In this document: positions 53,837-63,886 of the stretch, one piece after another
Position numbering within the stretch: position 1 is the stretch's first letter
Layout: each line of letters starts with the position of its first letter
Assembly: GCF_918797505.1 (NCBI RefSeq)
Contig: NC_092800.1
Location: 26,303,577 to 26,367,576 of the forward strand
Source of the DNA: Bemisia tabaci
Lineage: Eukaryota; Arthropoda; Insecta; Hemiptera; Aleyrodidae
Reading direction: 5' to 3'
DNA: 64,000 nucleotides
The notes under the pieces: generated by a model
The model's database searches: none
What the model saw: the letters and a program-made list of their open reading frames with translations, nothing else
What the model was told of the DNA's origin: nothing
Position numbers and translations under genes: made by a program

Positions 53837-53969
53837 TCGTTGCTCTCCTGACGTAAGAGCGTCTCACGATTTCCACGTGAGCCCTGTTCTCCGTATCTTT
53901 CTGTGCTTTTTGGGGCTCATTTCAAAATCGAGTTACGCCCTTGCGTCAGAGGAGCGACAAAATAAGCCC
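53837..53969. mobile_element. Family Q hairpin MITE, copy Q2
   Basis: TTGCTCTCCTGACGTAAGAG pairs with TTGCGTCAGAGGAGCGACAA. CACGTGAGCCC / GGGGCTCATTTC and a loop with TTCTCCGTAT match Q1. Confidence 0.72.
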
Positions 53970-55003
53970 CCCAGACATGTATTGCGGAATGTCAAATGGG
54001 AATCGAATTTCGGTTTGCACCTAGTCATCTTCGAAGGGTGTTCACTTAACTCACTGTCGCACTAAGGAGGACAGAATCGATGAAGAATTATTACACTTTC
54101 GGAGAAAATCAATTTCAACTTTGTCCCGATTACACGGTTCCTCGTATTACCTCATATTTTACACGCTTACACTTCAATTTTCGTCATACTTTTGGCATGA
54201 TCTTGGATATTGCTCCTCTAAATGCTCAAAGTAAGAATTACAAATAAAACGACGTCGGTCAAAACCTATTTTTACCCTACATGTTTTGCTTTTTCTTAAC
54301 AGGGCAGTTTAGGCGGGTCGTTATTAAACTTTTATTCATCAAAAGCATGCATTGAAGTCGCGAATTACTATTTTTAATTTCATGTAGGACTTTCGTGATC
54401 TAGGGGTGCTTTACTTTTTATTTCAAAGTCTTGAGGATTGATTTTTCATCGGTATTTTTTTGTATGAACGTTCACACTTAGTTAAACTCGAAAAATCCGG
54501 ATTAAAATAGTGCCATAGATAGTTTTTGACTACCTATTCAAATCAATGAAACAAGGTTAAGTTCCGACAGTGTCTCAGTAGTGCTATGAAAGTTTTACAT
54601 ATAGTTTGTAAGTTGCATTTCAAACTATAGAAATCAGCAGGAAAGTCACTAATATCTTGAAAATTTTTGCTTGGATACAAGATCTCTCTACACGAACCGC
54701 TCTCTTTGTCACCCGTATCGATTCGCACACGGTGTGCATTCTGCAATATCTAAAAATTTCCTCTCAGAGAAAATCATTCCATTCAAACGCCTACATTCAT
54801 TGCACACGGGGTGTTGCAGAAAGGAGATAACAGTTTGGGCATCAAAAATGTTTAACCGGTTTGAAACGTATAGAGAAGCTCAAAAGTTTCAGCTCAAAAA
54901 GAATGAATCGCCTTTATCATCATTCTTTGAAGAGTCTTCATTTGTTCCAGTCGTGTTACCCGATATTTTGACGTTTAGGTACTCGAAGAAAATGTAGCAT
55001 GTA
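53970..55003. other. AT-rich unique stretch
   Basis: A 108-codon frame ends at 54997 but carries no recognised domain. No repeat termini seen. Confidence 0.35.
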
Positions 55004-55552
55004 TTGCCGTTCTGAGGAAAAACGTCGTATGTCGTAACGTCGAGGAATTTGCGATTTGACTATCGATTTATATGTAAAAGTTTATGAGAAACACGATGGT
55101 GCCACTAATTTTCTCTGAAATCAACTCCTCAGCTCAAAAAAGCTCTCAAGTTGAGGCCAAAATGGAGAGGATATCCCACGCTATCCTGAGAGTCCACGTC
55201 TACATCAAGACAAACTCTCCATGCAAAGATAGGGAGCTAATACATTAGCAGTGATGCCGTGTTTTCAGTTTTAGAGTCCCCAAATAAAGTGGCAGCCCTA
55301 CTAATGTATTTGCTCCCTATCTTTGCATGGAGAGTTTGTCTTGATGAAGACGTGGACTCTCAGGGTAGGGTGGGATATCTCCTCCATTTTGGCCTCAACT
55401 TAAGACCTTTTTTTGAGCTTGGGAGTTGATTTCAGAGAAAACTAGTGGCACCATCGTGTTTCTCGCGAACTTTTACTTAAGAATCAACAGTCAAATCGCA
55501 AAATTTGCAAATATGCAACATCTCCATACGGCGTTCTTCCTTGGCCCGGCAG
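55004..55552. mobile_element. Family C remnant, copy C13, split by D2
   Basis: The left 27 bases (TTGCCGTTCTGAGGAAAAAC...) and right 25 bases (ACGGCGTTCTTCC...CCCGGCAG) of family C surround D2. The C interior is missing, so it was already deleted to a near-perfect short hairpin before or at insertion. Confidence 0.7.
55031..55525. mobile_element. Family D MITE, copy D2
   Basis: The left terminus is altered (GTCGTAACGTCGAGG) but from GGAATTTGCGATTTGAC it matches D1. The right terminus is ATATGCAACATCTCC. AT flanks both sides (55029-55030, 55526-55527). Confidence 0.78.
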
Positions 55553-55848
55553 TACTGTATATGCAGTATGCGTCAATGTAGCTATTTGTGTAAGCTCCTT
55601 TTTTCTGGAACACCCCGTAGAGATTTCTCTCTGCATGCGCGTATGCATTCGAGCTGCTCGAGTATACTTATGAATATTTCCAATCTCTCCGGTATTACAC
55701 CGCCGCTGAAAAGCGTCGGTCCGTTCCGAGCAAATAGCTCTCGAAACATCTTATTTACGTTCCATTCGGATTATTCTAATCAAAGCGTGACGTTCTCTTT
55801 TTCTCTCGACGTTGCGCCTTTGAACGTCGCACAGTGGATCAAGTCAAT

Positions 55849-56275
55849 GGAGATGTTGCATGTGTGAGGGATTTGCGATTTGACCATTGATTCTTATGCA
55901 AAAGTTAGCGAGAAACACGAAGGTGCCACTGGTTTTCTCTGAAATCATCTTCCAAGCTCAAAAACAGCTCTCAAGTTAAGGCCAAAATGGAGGGGATATC
56001 CCACCCTACCCTGAGAGTCCACGTCTACATCAAGACAAACTCTCTATGCAAAAATAGTGAGCAAATACATTTGCAGGGTTGCCACTTTATTTGGGGACTC
56101 CAAAACTGGAAACACGGCAACCCTGCGATGTATTTGCTCCCTATCTTTGCATGCAGAGTTTGTTTTGATGTAGAGGTGGACTCTCAGGGTAGGGTGGGAT
56201 ATCCCCTCCATTTAGGCCTCAACTTGAGAGCTATTTTTGAGCTTGGGAGATGATCTCAGAGAAATCCAGTGACAC
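55849..56275. mobile_element. Family D MITE, copy D3, right end missing
   Basis: From GGAGATGTTGCATGTGTGAG it follows D1 to GAGAAATCCAGTGACAC, then jumps to E sequence. The missing part is the last about 75 bases. AT precedes it (55847-55848). Confidence 0.78.
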
Positions 56276-56325
56276 ACAAAAGAACGTAATTACATTTCAA
56301 TGTTGACAAATTTTCCTCCGCAAAT
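56276..56325 (+). repeat. Family E fragment between D3 and D4
   Basis: AAAAGAACGTAATTACATTTC, ATGTTGACAAATTTTCC and TCCGCAA match 37402-37450 almost exactly. Confidence 0.7.
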
Positions 56326-56829
56326 GGAGATGTTGCATGTATGAGGAATTTGCGATTTGACTGTTGATTCATACGTAAAAGTTTGCGAGAAACACGATGG
56401 TGCTACTGGTTTTCTCTGAAATCAACTCCCAAGCTCAAAAAAAGCTCTCAAGTTGAGGCCAAAATGGAGGGGATATCCCACCCTACCCTGAGAGTCCACC
56501 TCTACATCAAGACAAACTCTCCATGCAATGATAGGGAGCAAATACATTGAAAGAGCTGCCACTTTATTTGAGGGCTCTGTAACTGAAAACACGGTAACCG
56601 TGCTAATGTATTTGCTCCCTATCTTTGCATGCATAGAGTTTGTTTTGATGTAGAAGTGGACTCTCAGGGTAAGGTGGGATATCCCCTCCATTTAGGCCTC
56701 AACTTGAGAGCTGTTTTTGAGCTTGGGAGATGATTTCAGAGAAATCCAGTGACACCATCGTGTTTCTCGCGAACTTTTACAGAAGAATCAATGGTCAAAT
56801 CGCAAATCCTTCACATATGCAACATCTCC
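56326..56829. mobile_element. Family D MITE, copy D4, intact
   Basis: 504 bp, GGAGATGTTGCATGTATGAG to CATATGCAACATCTCC, with AT on both sides. It shares private variants with D3 (ATTTAGGCCTC, GAGATGAT, AATCCAGTGACAC), so D3 and D4 are closely related copies. Confidence 0.83.
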
Positions 56830-57004
56830 ATTAGAGAGGTCGCACATGAAATATTTGACTAAAACTGCAAATTTTGATGTATCATTCGTCGCATTTGAAA
56901 TTTTAAGGAGTGCGTAATGAGGAACATTTTACAAGGAGACCAATGAAACCACTGCTAGAACCTCAAATTTTTGCATAGACGAGTTATGAGCGTTTAAGGT
57001 TTAC

Positions 57005-57318
57005 CAGGGTGTCTCTGCAAGTCGGGAATTTCCGAAAAGTCAGGAAATAGTAATGCTTTTTTAAGGGCGGTCCGGTATTACTGAAAAAGTGCGGAAATTC
57101 TGCACGAAGGTCCGGATTTTTTTTTCATTTGCTTGTCATTTTTGTCGCGATTTGAGCGAGAAATTCAGATATTTAATATTTTTCGAATCTCGTCAAATGG
57201 AGGTACCGAAGAAGTACTGAATTTTTCTGTTGAGGAGGTACTGAATTTCTCGGGAATGTACTTAAAAATGACTGTAAAAGTACTGATTTTTGGCTAGCCT
57301 GTTTTAGTCGATACCCTG
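57005..57318 (+). mobile_element. Family U hAT-like element, copy U1
   Basis: Left end CAGGGTGTCTCTGCAAGTC, right end CCTGTTTTAGTCGATACCCTG. TTTAC occurs at both junctions, shorter than the expected 8 bp. The interior has CGGTCCGG and AGGTACTGAA repeats. Confidence 0.7.
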
Positions 57319-57330
57319 TTTACAAATTTT

Positions 57331-57492
57331 CATTGGCGAATCCAGCAATTTGGCAACACCGGATTTCCTCCATTTCAAGCTATGGGAATGTATCGATTCT
57401 TGGAGGGGTCAGGTGCTCCGACAAGAATCGATTGTTTAGCATAGGTTTAAATGGAGGAATCCGGTGTTGCCAAATTGCTGGATCCGCCTCTG
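57331..57492. mobile_element. Family V hAT-like MITE, copy V4
   Basis: 162 bp, CATTGGCGAATCCAGCAATT to AATTGCTGGATCCGCCTCTG. AAATTTT is repeated at both junctions (57324-57330, 57493-57499). Confidence 0.8.
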
Positions 57493-57821
57493 AAATTTTG
57501 TCCGACCTCTCCTTTTGACTCGTTCCACTGTGCGTCGTCCATTTCCTAGGTAGTTTTCCTGTGTAAAGGAAATCAACATTCCCGCGATGGATTGTCAGAT
57601 GCCCGTGGTAAATCCCGCAAACCCCCCTCAAGGCAAACCATCGGGTGGAGGCAAATATGGCAACGCCGAGACCCGAAACGACCCGCAAACAAAAGTTGGC
57701 GCTCATAATTTTTCAATTCATGGGAGCCACTGAAAGTGAGCCGCAGCGCCGTCTTAAATCACCGCCCTCCCGCGCACGTCGTATTTCAGACGCATTTTAC
57801 TACGGCCATCAGTGCGGCGTT

Positions 57822-58618
57822 GCCAAGATAGGCTACTAGACCGCCTCTAACGGGACCTGGAAAACCCGGGAATTGTCGGAGTCCATCATGATAAACCAGG
57901 GTGTATACTCGTCCGGAATCTCCGGAAAGTCCGGAGATAGTACTGATTTTTTAAGGGCGGTCCGGGAGTACTAAAATAGCGCGGAAATTCCACAAAAAGT
58001 CCGGAATTTTTCGTCATTTTTGTCGCAACTTTAGCGAGAAATTAAAATTTTTCGAATTTTGTCAATTGGAGGTACTAACGAAGTACTGAATTTTCTTGTG
58101 GAGGAGGTACTGAATCTCTTGGGAATATACTGAAAAAGCACTGTAAAATTACTGATTTTGGGTGTGATAAATTTTTTTTTACATCCAACTTCTGAATTAA
58201 GTTTGGATTGAACTTTGATGAATATTTATGCCGAAAATTAAGCTTTGAGTGTGATTATCATTTGTTTCTCAGCCAAAATAGGCTACCAGATCGCGTCTAA
58301 TGGGACCTGGAAAACCCGGAAATTGTCGGAATCCATCATGAAAAACCAGGGTGTCTACAAGTCCGGAAATAGGACTGATTTTTTAAGGCGGTCCGGAAGT
58401 ACTAAAAAAGTGCGGAAATTCCACCTAAGGTCCGGAATTTTTTGTCATTTCTGTCGCAACTTGAGCGAGGAATTCAAATTTTTCGAATTTTGTCATTTGG
58501 AGGTACTGAAGAAGTACTGAATTTTCCCGTGGAGGAGGTCTTGAATTTATTGGGAATGTACGAAAAAAGCACTGTAAAAATGCTGATTTTCGGCCAGCCT
58601 GTTTTAGTAGACACCCTG
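57822..58618 (+). repeat. Tandem duplication of a flank plus family U
   Basis: 57828-57896 and 58277-58346 are direct copies (ATAGGCTACTAGACCGCCTC, GGGACCTGGAAAACCCGG, TCCATCATGA). Each is followed by a U copy: U2 from 57897, truncated at the right near 58163, and U3 58347-58618, ending TTTTAGTAGACACCCTG. Confidence 0.75.
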
Positions 58619-58642
58619 GGAACAATTCAGGGACACATTTTA

Positions 58643-59096
58643 ATAATGGGTCAGTTGCGCTGGTCACAGAATCGTGCTTTGATGCTTGATTCTTGTAGGT
58701 AAGCTAAAAATAATAAGATGTGTCGAAACCGCAACTTTCTACGCCCAATAATAATTGAGATATCGCTTTGAAAAGTCGGGTTTTTGACGTCATCCATCGC
58801 GGTAGTGACACCCTTGGTTTCTTCCACCTTGCTTTCATCAGTCAGCGTGACGCACATTTCCACTGGTTGTTCAACGTGAAACCCAAATGAAAGCAAGGTG
58901 GAAGAAACCAAGGAAGTCACTACCGCGGTGGATGACGTCAAAAACCTGACTTTTCAGAGGGTGATATCTTAGTATTGACGTAGAAAGTTGCGGCTTAGAC
59001 ATATCTTACCACTTTAAGCTTATCTACAGGGATCAAGCCTCAAAACATGATTTTGTGAACCGTGCGACCCATTATGGCGTGTATTAGACGGAGTCA
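58643..59096. mobile_element. Long hairpin element Y
   Basis: The arms pair over about 200 bases: ATAATGGGTC / GACCCATTAT, TTTGATGCTTGATTC / GATCAAGCCTCAAAA, CGCAACTTTCTACG / CGTAGAAAGTTGCG, TTTTTGACGTCATCC / GGATGACGTCAAAAA and CTTCCACCTTGCTTTCAT with its complement. The central loop is about 25 bases. No second copy in the window. Confidence 0.82.
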
Positions 59097-59230
59097 CTTC
59101 TACAGAATTTCATCGATAACATCGCAAAAAACGATTTTATGAGTTTTCTTTTCAGAAATAATACATGAAAGTATTTCCATAACGTTGAAACAGATTTTGA
59201 CCTTGTTGTGATTGAACCTGCCCGAGTTGT

Positions 59231-59460
59231 ATTGTTCTGATTGGTCACTAAGCTCAAGAACCGATTGCAACAGCCACGTTGGGTTAAGTTAGGTCACGCA
59301 ACTAAACTAGCTTCGCGGATATGCTGGAAGTATCACTCAAATTGAAGGCGCCCCAATACTCAATTTATACACACTCCTTAAGCAACTTCGATCAATGGAA
59401 CATTATGGGCTTTGTATCTCTTTCAGTACACTTTAGGCAGTCATGCTGCGGAAAAAACTG
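59231..59460 (-). repeat. Family X, left copy X2 of an inverted pair
   Basis: ATTGTTCTGATTGGTCACTA through GCAACAGCCACGTTGGGTTA and CTTTAGGCAGTCATGCTG is the complement of X3. It bounds a 4.7-kb interval together with X3. Confidence 0.82.
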
Positions 59461-59744
59461 CTCATGGATATGTGATGTTGCCAAATGTATTCTTGAAAAT
59501 TACAAATTATACAAGAAACGTGTGTAATTTTGCAAAAAGTTTTATTCTAAAGTATTTACTTTACCTATACAATTTTCATGAAAATATTCGTGAGTTCTTG
59601 AAAGTAAATAGCACATGCAAGACTTCCTTTCTTATTCTCCTTTCCGAATGTAAAACAATTCAACTTTATTTCCTGAAACCTTCGGTGTTTCTTTTTCTTT
59701 GTAAATAATATCCCATGACAATTTCAAGGTATGACGATGGCTCA

Positions 59745-59826
59745 GTTTTTTTATTTTAAATAAAAAAAATAGGAACGAAAATTTTGAAACACTGTAATCG
59801 AAGTATGCGTTTTTACAGTTTTACCG
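59745..59826 (-). mobile_element. Family O right half, copy O4
   Basis: AAAAATAGGAACGAAAATTT, GAAACACTGTAATCGAAG and TTTTTACAGTTTTACCG match the right half of the O copies in the palindrome. Confidence 0.55.
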
Positions 59827-60057
59827 TTTATTTATTTCTCTCGATGTGGCCCAATTGAAAAGGTGTCTTGTACACCTCGTGCAGGGTGTTTTTTTTTCTC
59901 GACGACGTGGCAGCGTGGCGGGCGGTGAATGAATATTTTTCCTGTCCCTTGCCCGCCTTTCGCGGCCTGAGCAAATGACCCTTGGTCCCTCTCGATCAAC
60001 TCGAAGCCCTCGTTTGCTCTGATTTATCCCGGTGAGGAGACATAAAAATGACTTATT

Positions 60058-60313
60058 CTACCGTTCTAAGGAAAAAAGCGGTATGAGCATTCGAATGTTG
60101 CCAAATTTATTCTAAGAAATTGTTAAATTTCCAGGAAAGTTATGCTTTTTTTCAGTGAAAGTTTCAGACACTTAAGATCAAATTACGGACAAAATTATCT
60201 AAACATTTTGAAGAAACATACCCGCAATTTTTCCCGCAAATTCGGGATCAGTCAATAGCAGTAAGGCAACGTGTGAAGGCTCATACGGCGTTTCTTTCCC
60301 GACCGAGACGGGG
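60058..60313. mobile_element. Family C MITE, copy C12, old
   Basis: CTACCGTTCTAAGGAAAAAA at the left and CTCATACGGCGTTTCTTTCC at the right. The interior is diverged and no 4-bp duplication is seen. Confidence 0.68.
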
Positions 60314-63300
60314 AGAACTGGCAAGCGTGCAATAAATACGAGGAATAAGCGTTTTGTTTACGTTCGGTTTGCATCAATTGGCGCACTTTCAACGGACCAT
60401 CAGCCACGTTATGAATGGGGGGACAGTCAGAATGTGGGCGTTACAATAAATGGACTGAGTTGAGCATGAAGGAGCCATGTTTTTAGCTTGCACTGCTTCT
60501 AAGATTAGCGTACCTACGTGAACAGAGTATGACTATATTTCAATCTTTTGAATGCAGGAAATCGTGCCGTTTTTTGATTGGTCTTCGAGTTTTAGGCTAT
60601 TATGATGTCCTTACGGCCGTAAATAAAGGAACGCTCCTATTGGTCGATACGCTTCAAAAATGTATGTCATCCTTTTCTCGAAAAATTACCTCAGATGTAC
60701 CGTTACCAACCCCTCTTTCTAAATTAACCCAAATTATAGTATTGTTGGAATTATCATGTTGGCATGATCTAAAATTTGTCCTAAAGATTTGTAAGCATTA
60801 GATAATTAATTTTTGTCGGATATTCTAAGACTATTTAATTAATTCCTTCCAGAGGGAACTCAAGGGTTGCGTGGAGTTGCCACCTTTGTTCGTTTACTTA
60901 CGACCGTAAGCGCACCGTATTCACCGTCTCATCGTGAGGAATTGGTGCAGAATTAACGGACAAGTTTGCCACGCCGAATTTACTACGTCGCTCAAAACAG
61001 TCAACATAGGCTAAATGTATGAACAATGTCTCAAGGGATTTTTAAGTACTGATATCGATAATTGTATCATAAAGTCATGGTCAGTACTAAAATAATAAGA
61101 TTATAATTTTAAGATATTAAGCAACTTATTGATTCCGAATGGTTTAACTAACCATACAAATTTCACTTGAGTTGAAACCTGACCTTAAAAAGCAAGAAAG
61201 AATTTGTGCACGTTGATTAATGTTTGATAATTTTGTTAATGTTGTAAACTCGAAAATATTCATGCACGAGTAAGTTCGGTGTAAAAGAGGAGATGTTATC
61301 GTTGGAAAAAAGAGCATCACTTGAGCTGGTGTGAATTGGAACGGTGAATGCCTTTCGGAGTTGAATAAAACTTGCTCCGTTAAAAATAGCAGCTGAAACT
61401 TTTCATCATCAAGTTTGAGTGCCTTGAATAAAAAGTTCCTGGACAGATTGAAGATAGCATCCCTCTGACCATTCAATTTCGAAGATCATAATTTTTCTTA
61501 TATTTTCAGACTTAATTTAACGAAGAGCGGCCTTTGCATACACTTGCGCTTATAGATTTTATTTGTGAACCATGATCTCTCAAGTCCCCATTATTTATTT
61601 TTATTTGGTTTGTTGGCTTTATTGATAAAATCCTCTTTTTTATTTCTTTTTTTAATTTTCCAAGGATAAACTTTTGAAACTTTCCACTTCGAGAGTTGCC
61701 GCGTTGTATCTGTTTCAACTTCAACCTCGACTATTTTAATTGCTTTCCCTTTCAACCTTCGTCCGAGCACATTTCTTTTCTTTGTTTTAGTTTTGGAGGT
61801 GTAAACTCTTACCAGCCATTGCATCTTCTTAACTGTACTAATGTTGTACTCGGAGAACAATAAAGCGATTTTTCGGTTTAGGTTATTTCGAATTTTTAAT
61901 GCCTTGATCCTCATGTTTCGCGACTCCATCTATCATCTCACTTGGTTCTTGCTGCAAGAAAAGTTTGCAACATCCTCATTATTCCTACAATTCAGAAATC
62001 CTTGACTCGATCCATAGTTTGAAAACTTTTTTACCAATCATTTGTTATTTTTAAACAAAGCAGCAGCTGCTGAATGTGAATAGGTTTGACTCGACCTTTA
62101 AGATAACCTCCAAGAGAGACTATTGTGGCTCCTAAGTAGCTCACTTTGCCTAGTCAAATTTTTGAAGGCGAACCAGTAGATTTGCGCGTAAGCGCGCCTC
62201 TATAACTGGAATTCGTGATCACAATTATTGAGTAGGAAAAATTGATGATATGATCTTTGTTCGAAGTTTCAAATTTGATCAAATCCAATCTTTCAACTTT
62301 AAATATACATCCTATAAACCCTAGGGTGATCAGGAATCATTGTGAAACATTTTGACTATGTGCCAACTACGCAATAGCAGATGAAAATTAATGCGCGTTA
62401 TTGCTCATCTTGAATGTTATCCCATTTGATTTATTGGAATCAGTCAGTTTTTTAATAGAATTAAACATTTAAAAATCATTTTAAAAGAACGCGCACCGTC
62501 CTTTTAGTTACCATCTGTGATCAATGTAACAAACGCGTGTAGAGAAATGCTATTAAATACTTTTGAAACATTTTAAAATCAATCAAACAAAACTACATCA
62601 GTAGATCCATGAGACAAACACGGTGCATATAATTTTTTATCATCATGAGGTAATTCTTACGTTTAAAATAATAGAGTCGTAAGTAGTGTTCATTGCTCCG
62701 GTTTTATTTCTTGTACATCATTTTTTTCACTCAGAAGGGTGAGGAAGGGTGTTTTACTGTAATTACTTGAGAGGAAGTTCCTATATAGCTCAAAATAAGC
62801 AATAAGAACTGTAAGAAAAAGTGCGCGTGTTCTTCCGCGAAAGATTAAGTCGTACGAGGGAAAACTGGGACACTGTAATTGACTTACGAGTGACTCAGGA
62901 CAAAATAATACTTAAAGATTATCGAAATGGCAAGTTTACAACGAGGATGTTGTCCAATGTGCCGTGTTTGTTCTTTCCCAGCAGCCGCGTTTTATCAACT
63001 TTAATTTGTCTCTCCATAAATGTTTTTTACCAACGTCTATTCCGGAAATTGTCAGCATGTATTGTTATTTTATCGCTACCTCTGTTCAGTTGATCTTAGG
63101 AGAGCAATATATATTTCTCTGACGTTAAGGTGGATTTACAGTAATTTAAAGAATGATTTAGTAGTCAATCGAGCAATCAGCAATTCCTGATTTTAAGACA
63201 TTTTTATAAACATCCAAAAAAGTTACATCGCATTTCAGTGCGTTTAGAAAAAATGAAGGAAATTTATCGGACATTATACTGTAAACAACGCTAAAGAAAT

Positions 63301-63655
63301 GTTCTGAGAGAGTAATTAAGATGAAGAGATAAATTGATTTATGTCATCTATTTTGGACGTACCTAAAAAGTCTTTTCTAAGTATTTCCCAATCAATCCCC
63401 CATTAGTGAGTGTGGATATCATATGAGCGACCCCAAGAAAGTAGAGTACCTTTATGGGGAGAGTATTGACAGCTCGAAAATTTAGAGTTTAGGTTTGATC
63501 AGGCCATGTAGCTCTTGGGGCCCGAAAGGGTTGCCAACCCATGAATTCGAATTATCCAGTGGTACTGATTTTCATAATTCTTACTACCGGTCGTTTCATA
63601 ACTGATCAAAAATTATAAAAGCATGCATTAAACTTTGATTTCGCAACCGCAGTTC
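60314..63655. other. Unique interior of the X-bounded interval
   Basis: About 3.3 kb of mostly AT-rich DNA. A 112-codon minus-strand frame (61591-61929) is lysine-rich and a 90-codon plus-strand frame (62821-63093) has a hydrophobic C-terminus. Neither resembles a known family. 63441-63480 (GTAGAGTACCTTTATGGGGA) is a diverged J-like terminus. Confidence 0.4.
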
Positions 63656-63886
63656 AGCAGCTTCTTTTCAGCATAACTGCCTAAAGTGTACTGAAAGAGA
63701 TACAGAGCCTATAATGTTCTATTTGTCGAAGTTGCTAAACTAGGGTGTATAAATTGAGTATCGGGGCGCCTTCAATTTGAGTGATACTTCCAGCATATCC
63801 GCGAAGCTAGTTTAGTTGCGTGACCTAACTTAACCCAACGTGGCTGTTGCAATCGGTTATTGCGCTTAGTGGCCGATCAGAACAAT
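63656..63886 (+). repeat. Family X, right copy X3 of an inverted pair
   Basis: CAGCATAACTGCCTAAAG, GGGGCGCCTTCAATTTGAGT, GACCTAACTTAACCCAACGT and GGCCGATCAGAACAAT run in order opposite to X2. A third partial copy, X1, lies at 41566. Confidence 0.82.

Larger units (their letters stand above)
55830..57532. mobile_element. Family A Transib-like MITE, copy A8, perfect CGTCG TSD, three insertions
   Basis: CACAGTGGATCAAGTCAAT at the left and GACTCGTTCCACTGTG at the right, with CGTCG at 55825-55829 and 57533-57537. The host is interrupted by the D3-E3-D4 block, by U1 and by V4. The remaining host pieces (56832-57004, 57493-57532) follow A7. Confidence 0.88.

Noticed and set aside
61591..61929. Lysine-rich 112-codon minus-strand frame within the X interval
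   Set aside because: AT-rich DNA commonly gives lysine-rich frames. No nuclease, transposase or DNA-binding motif is visible.
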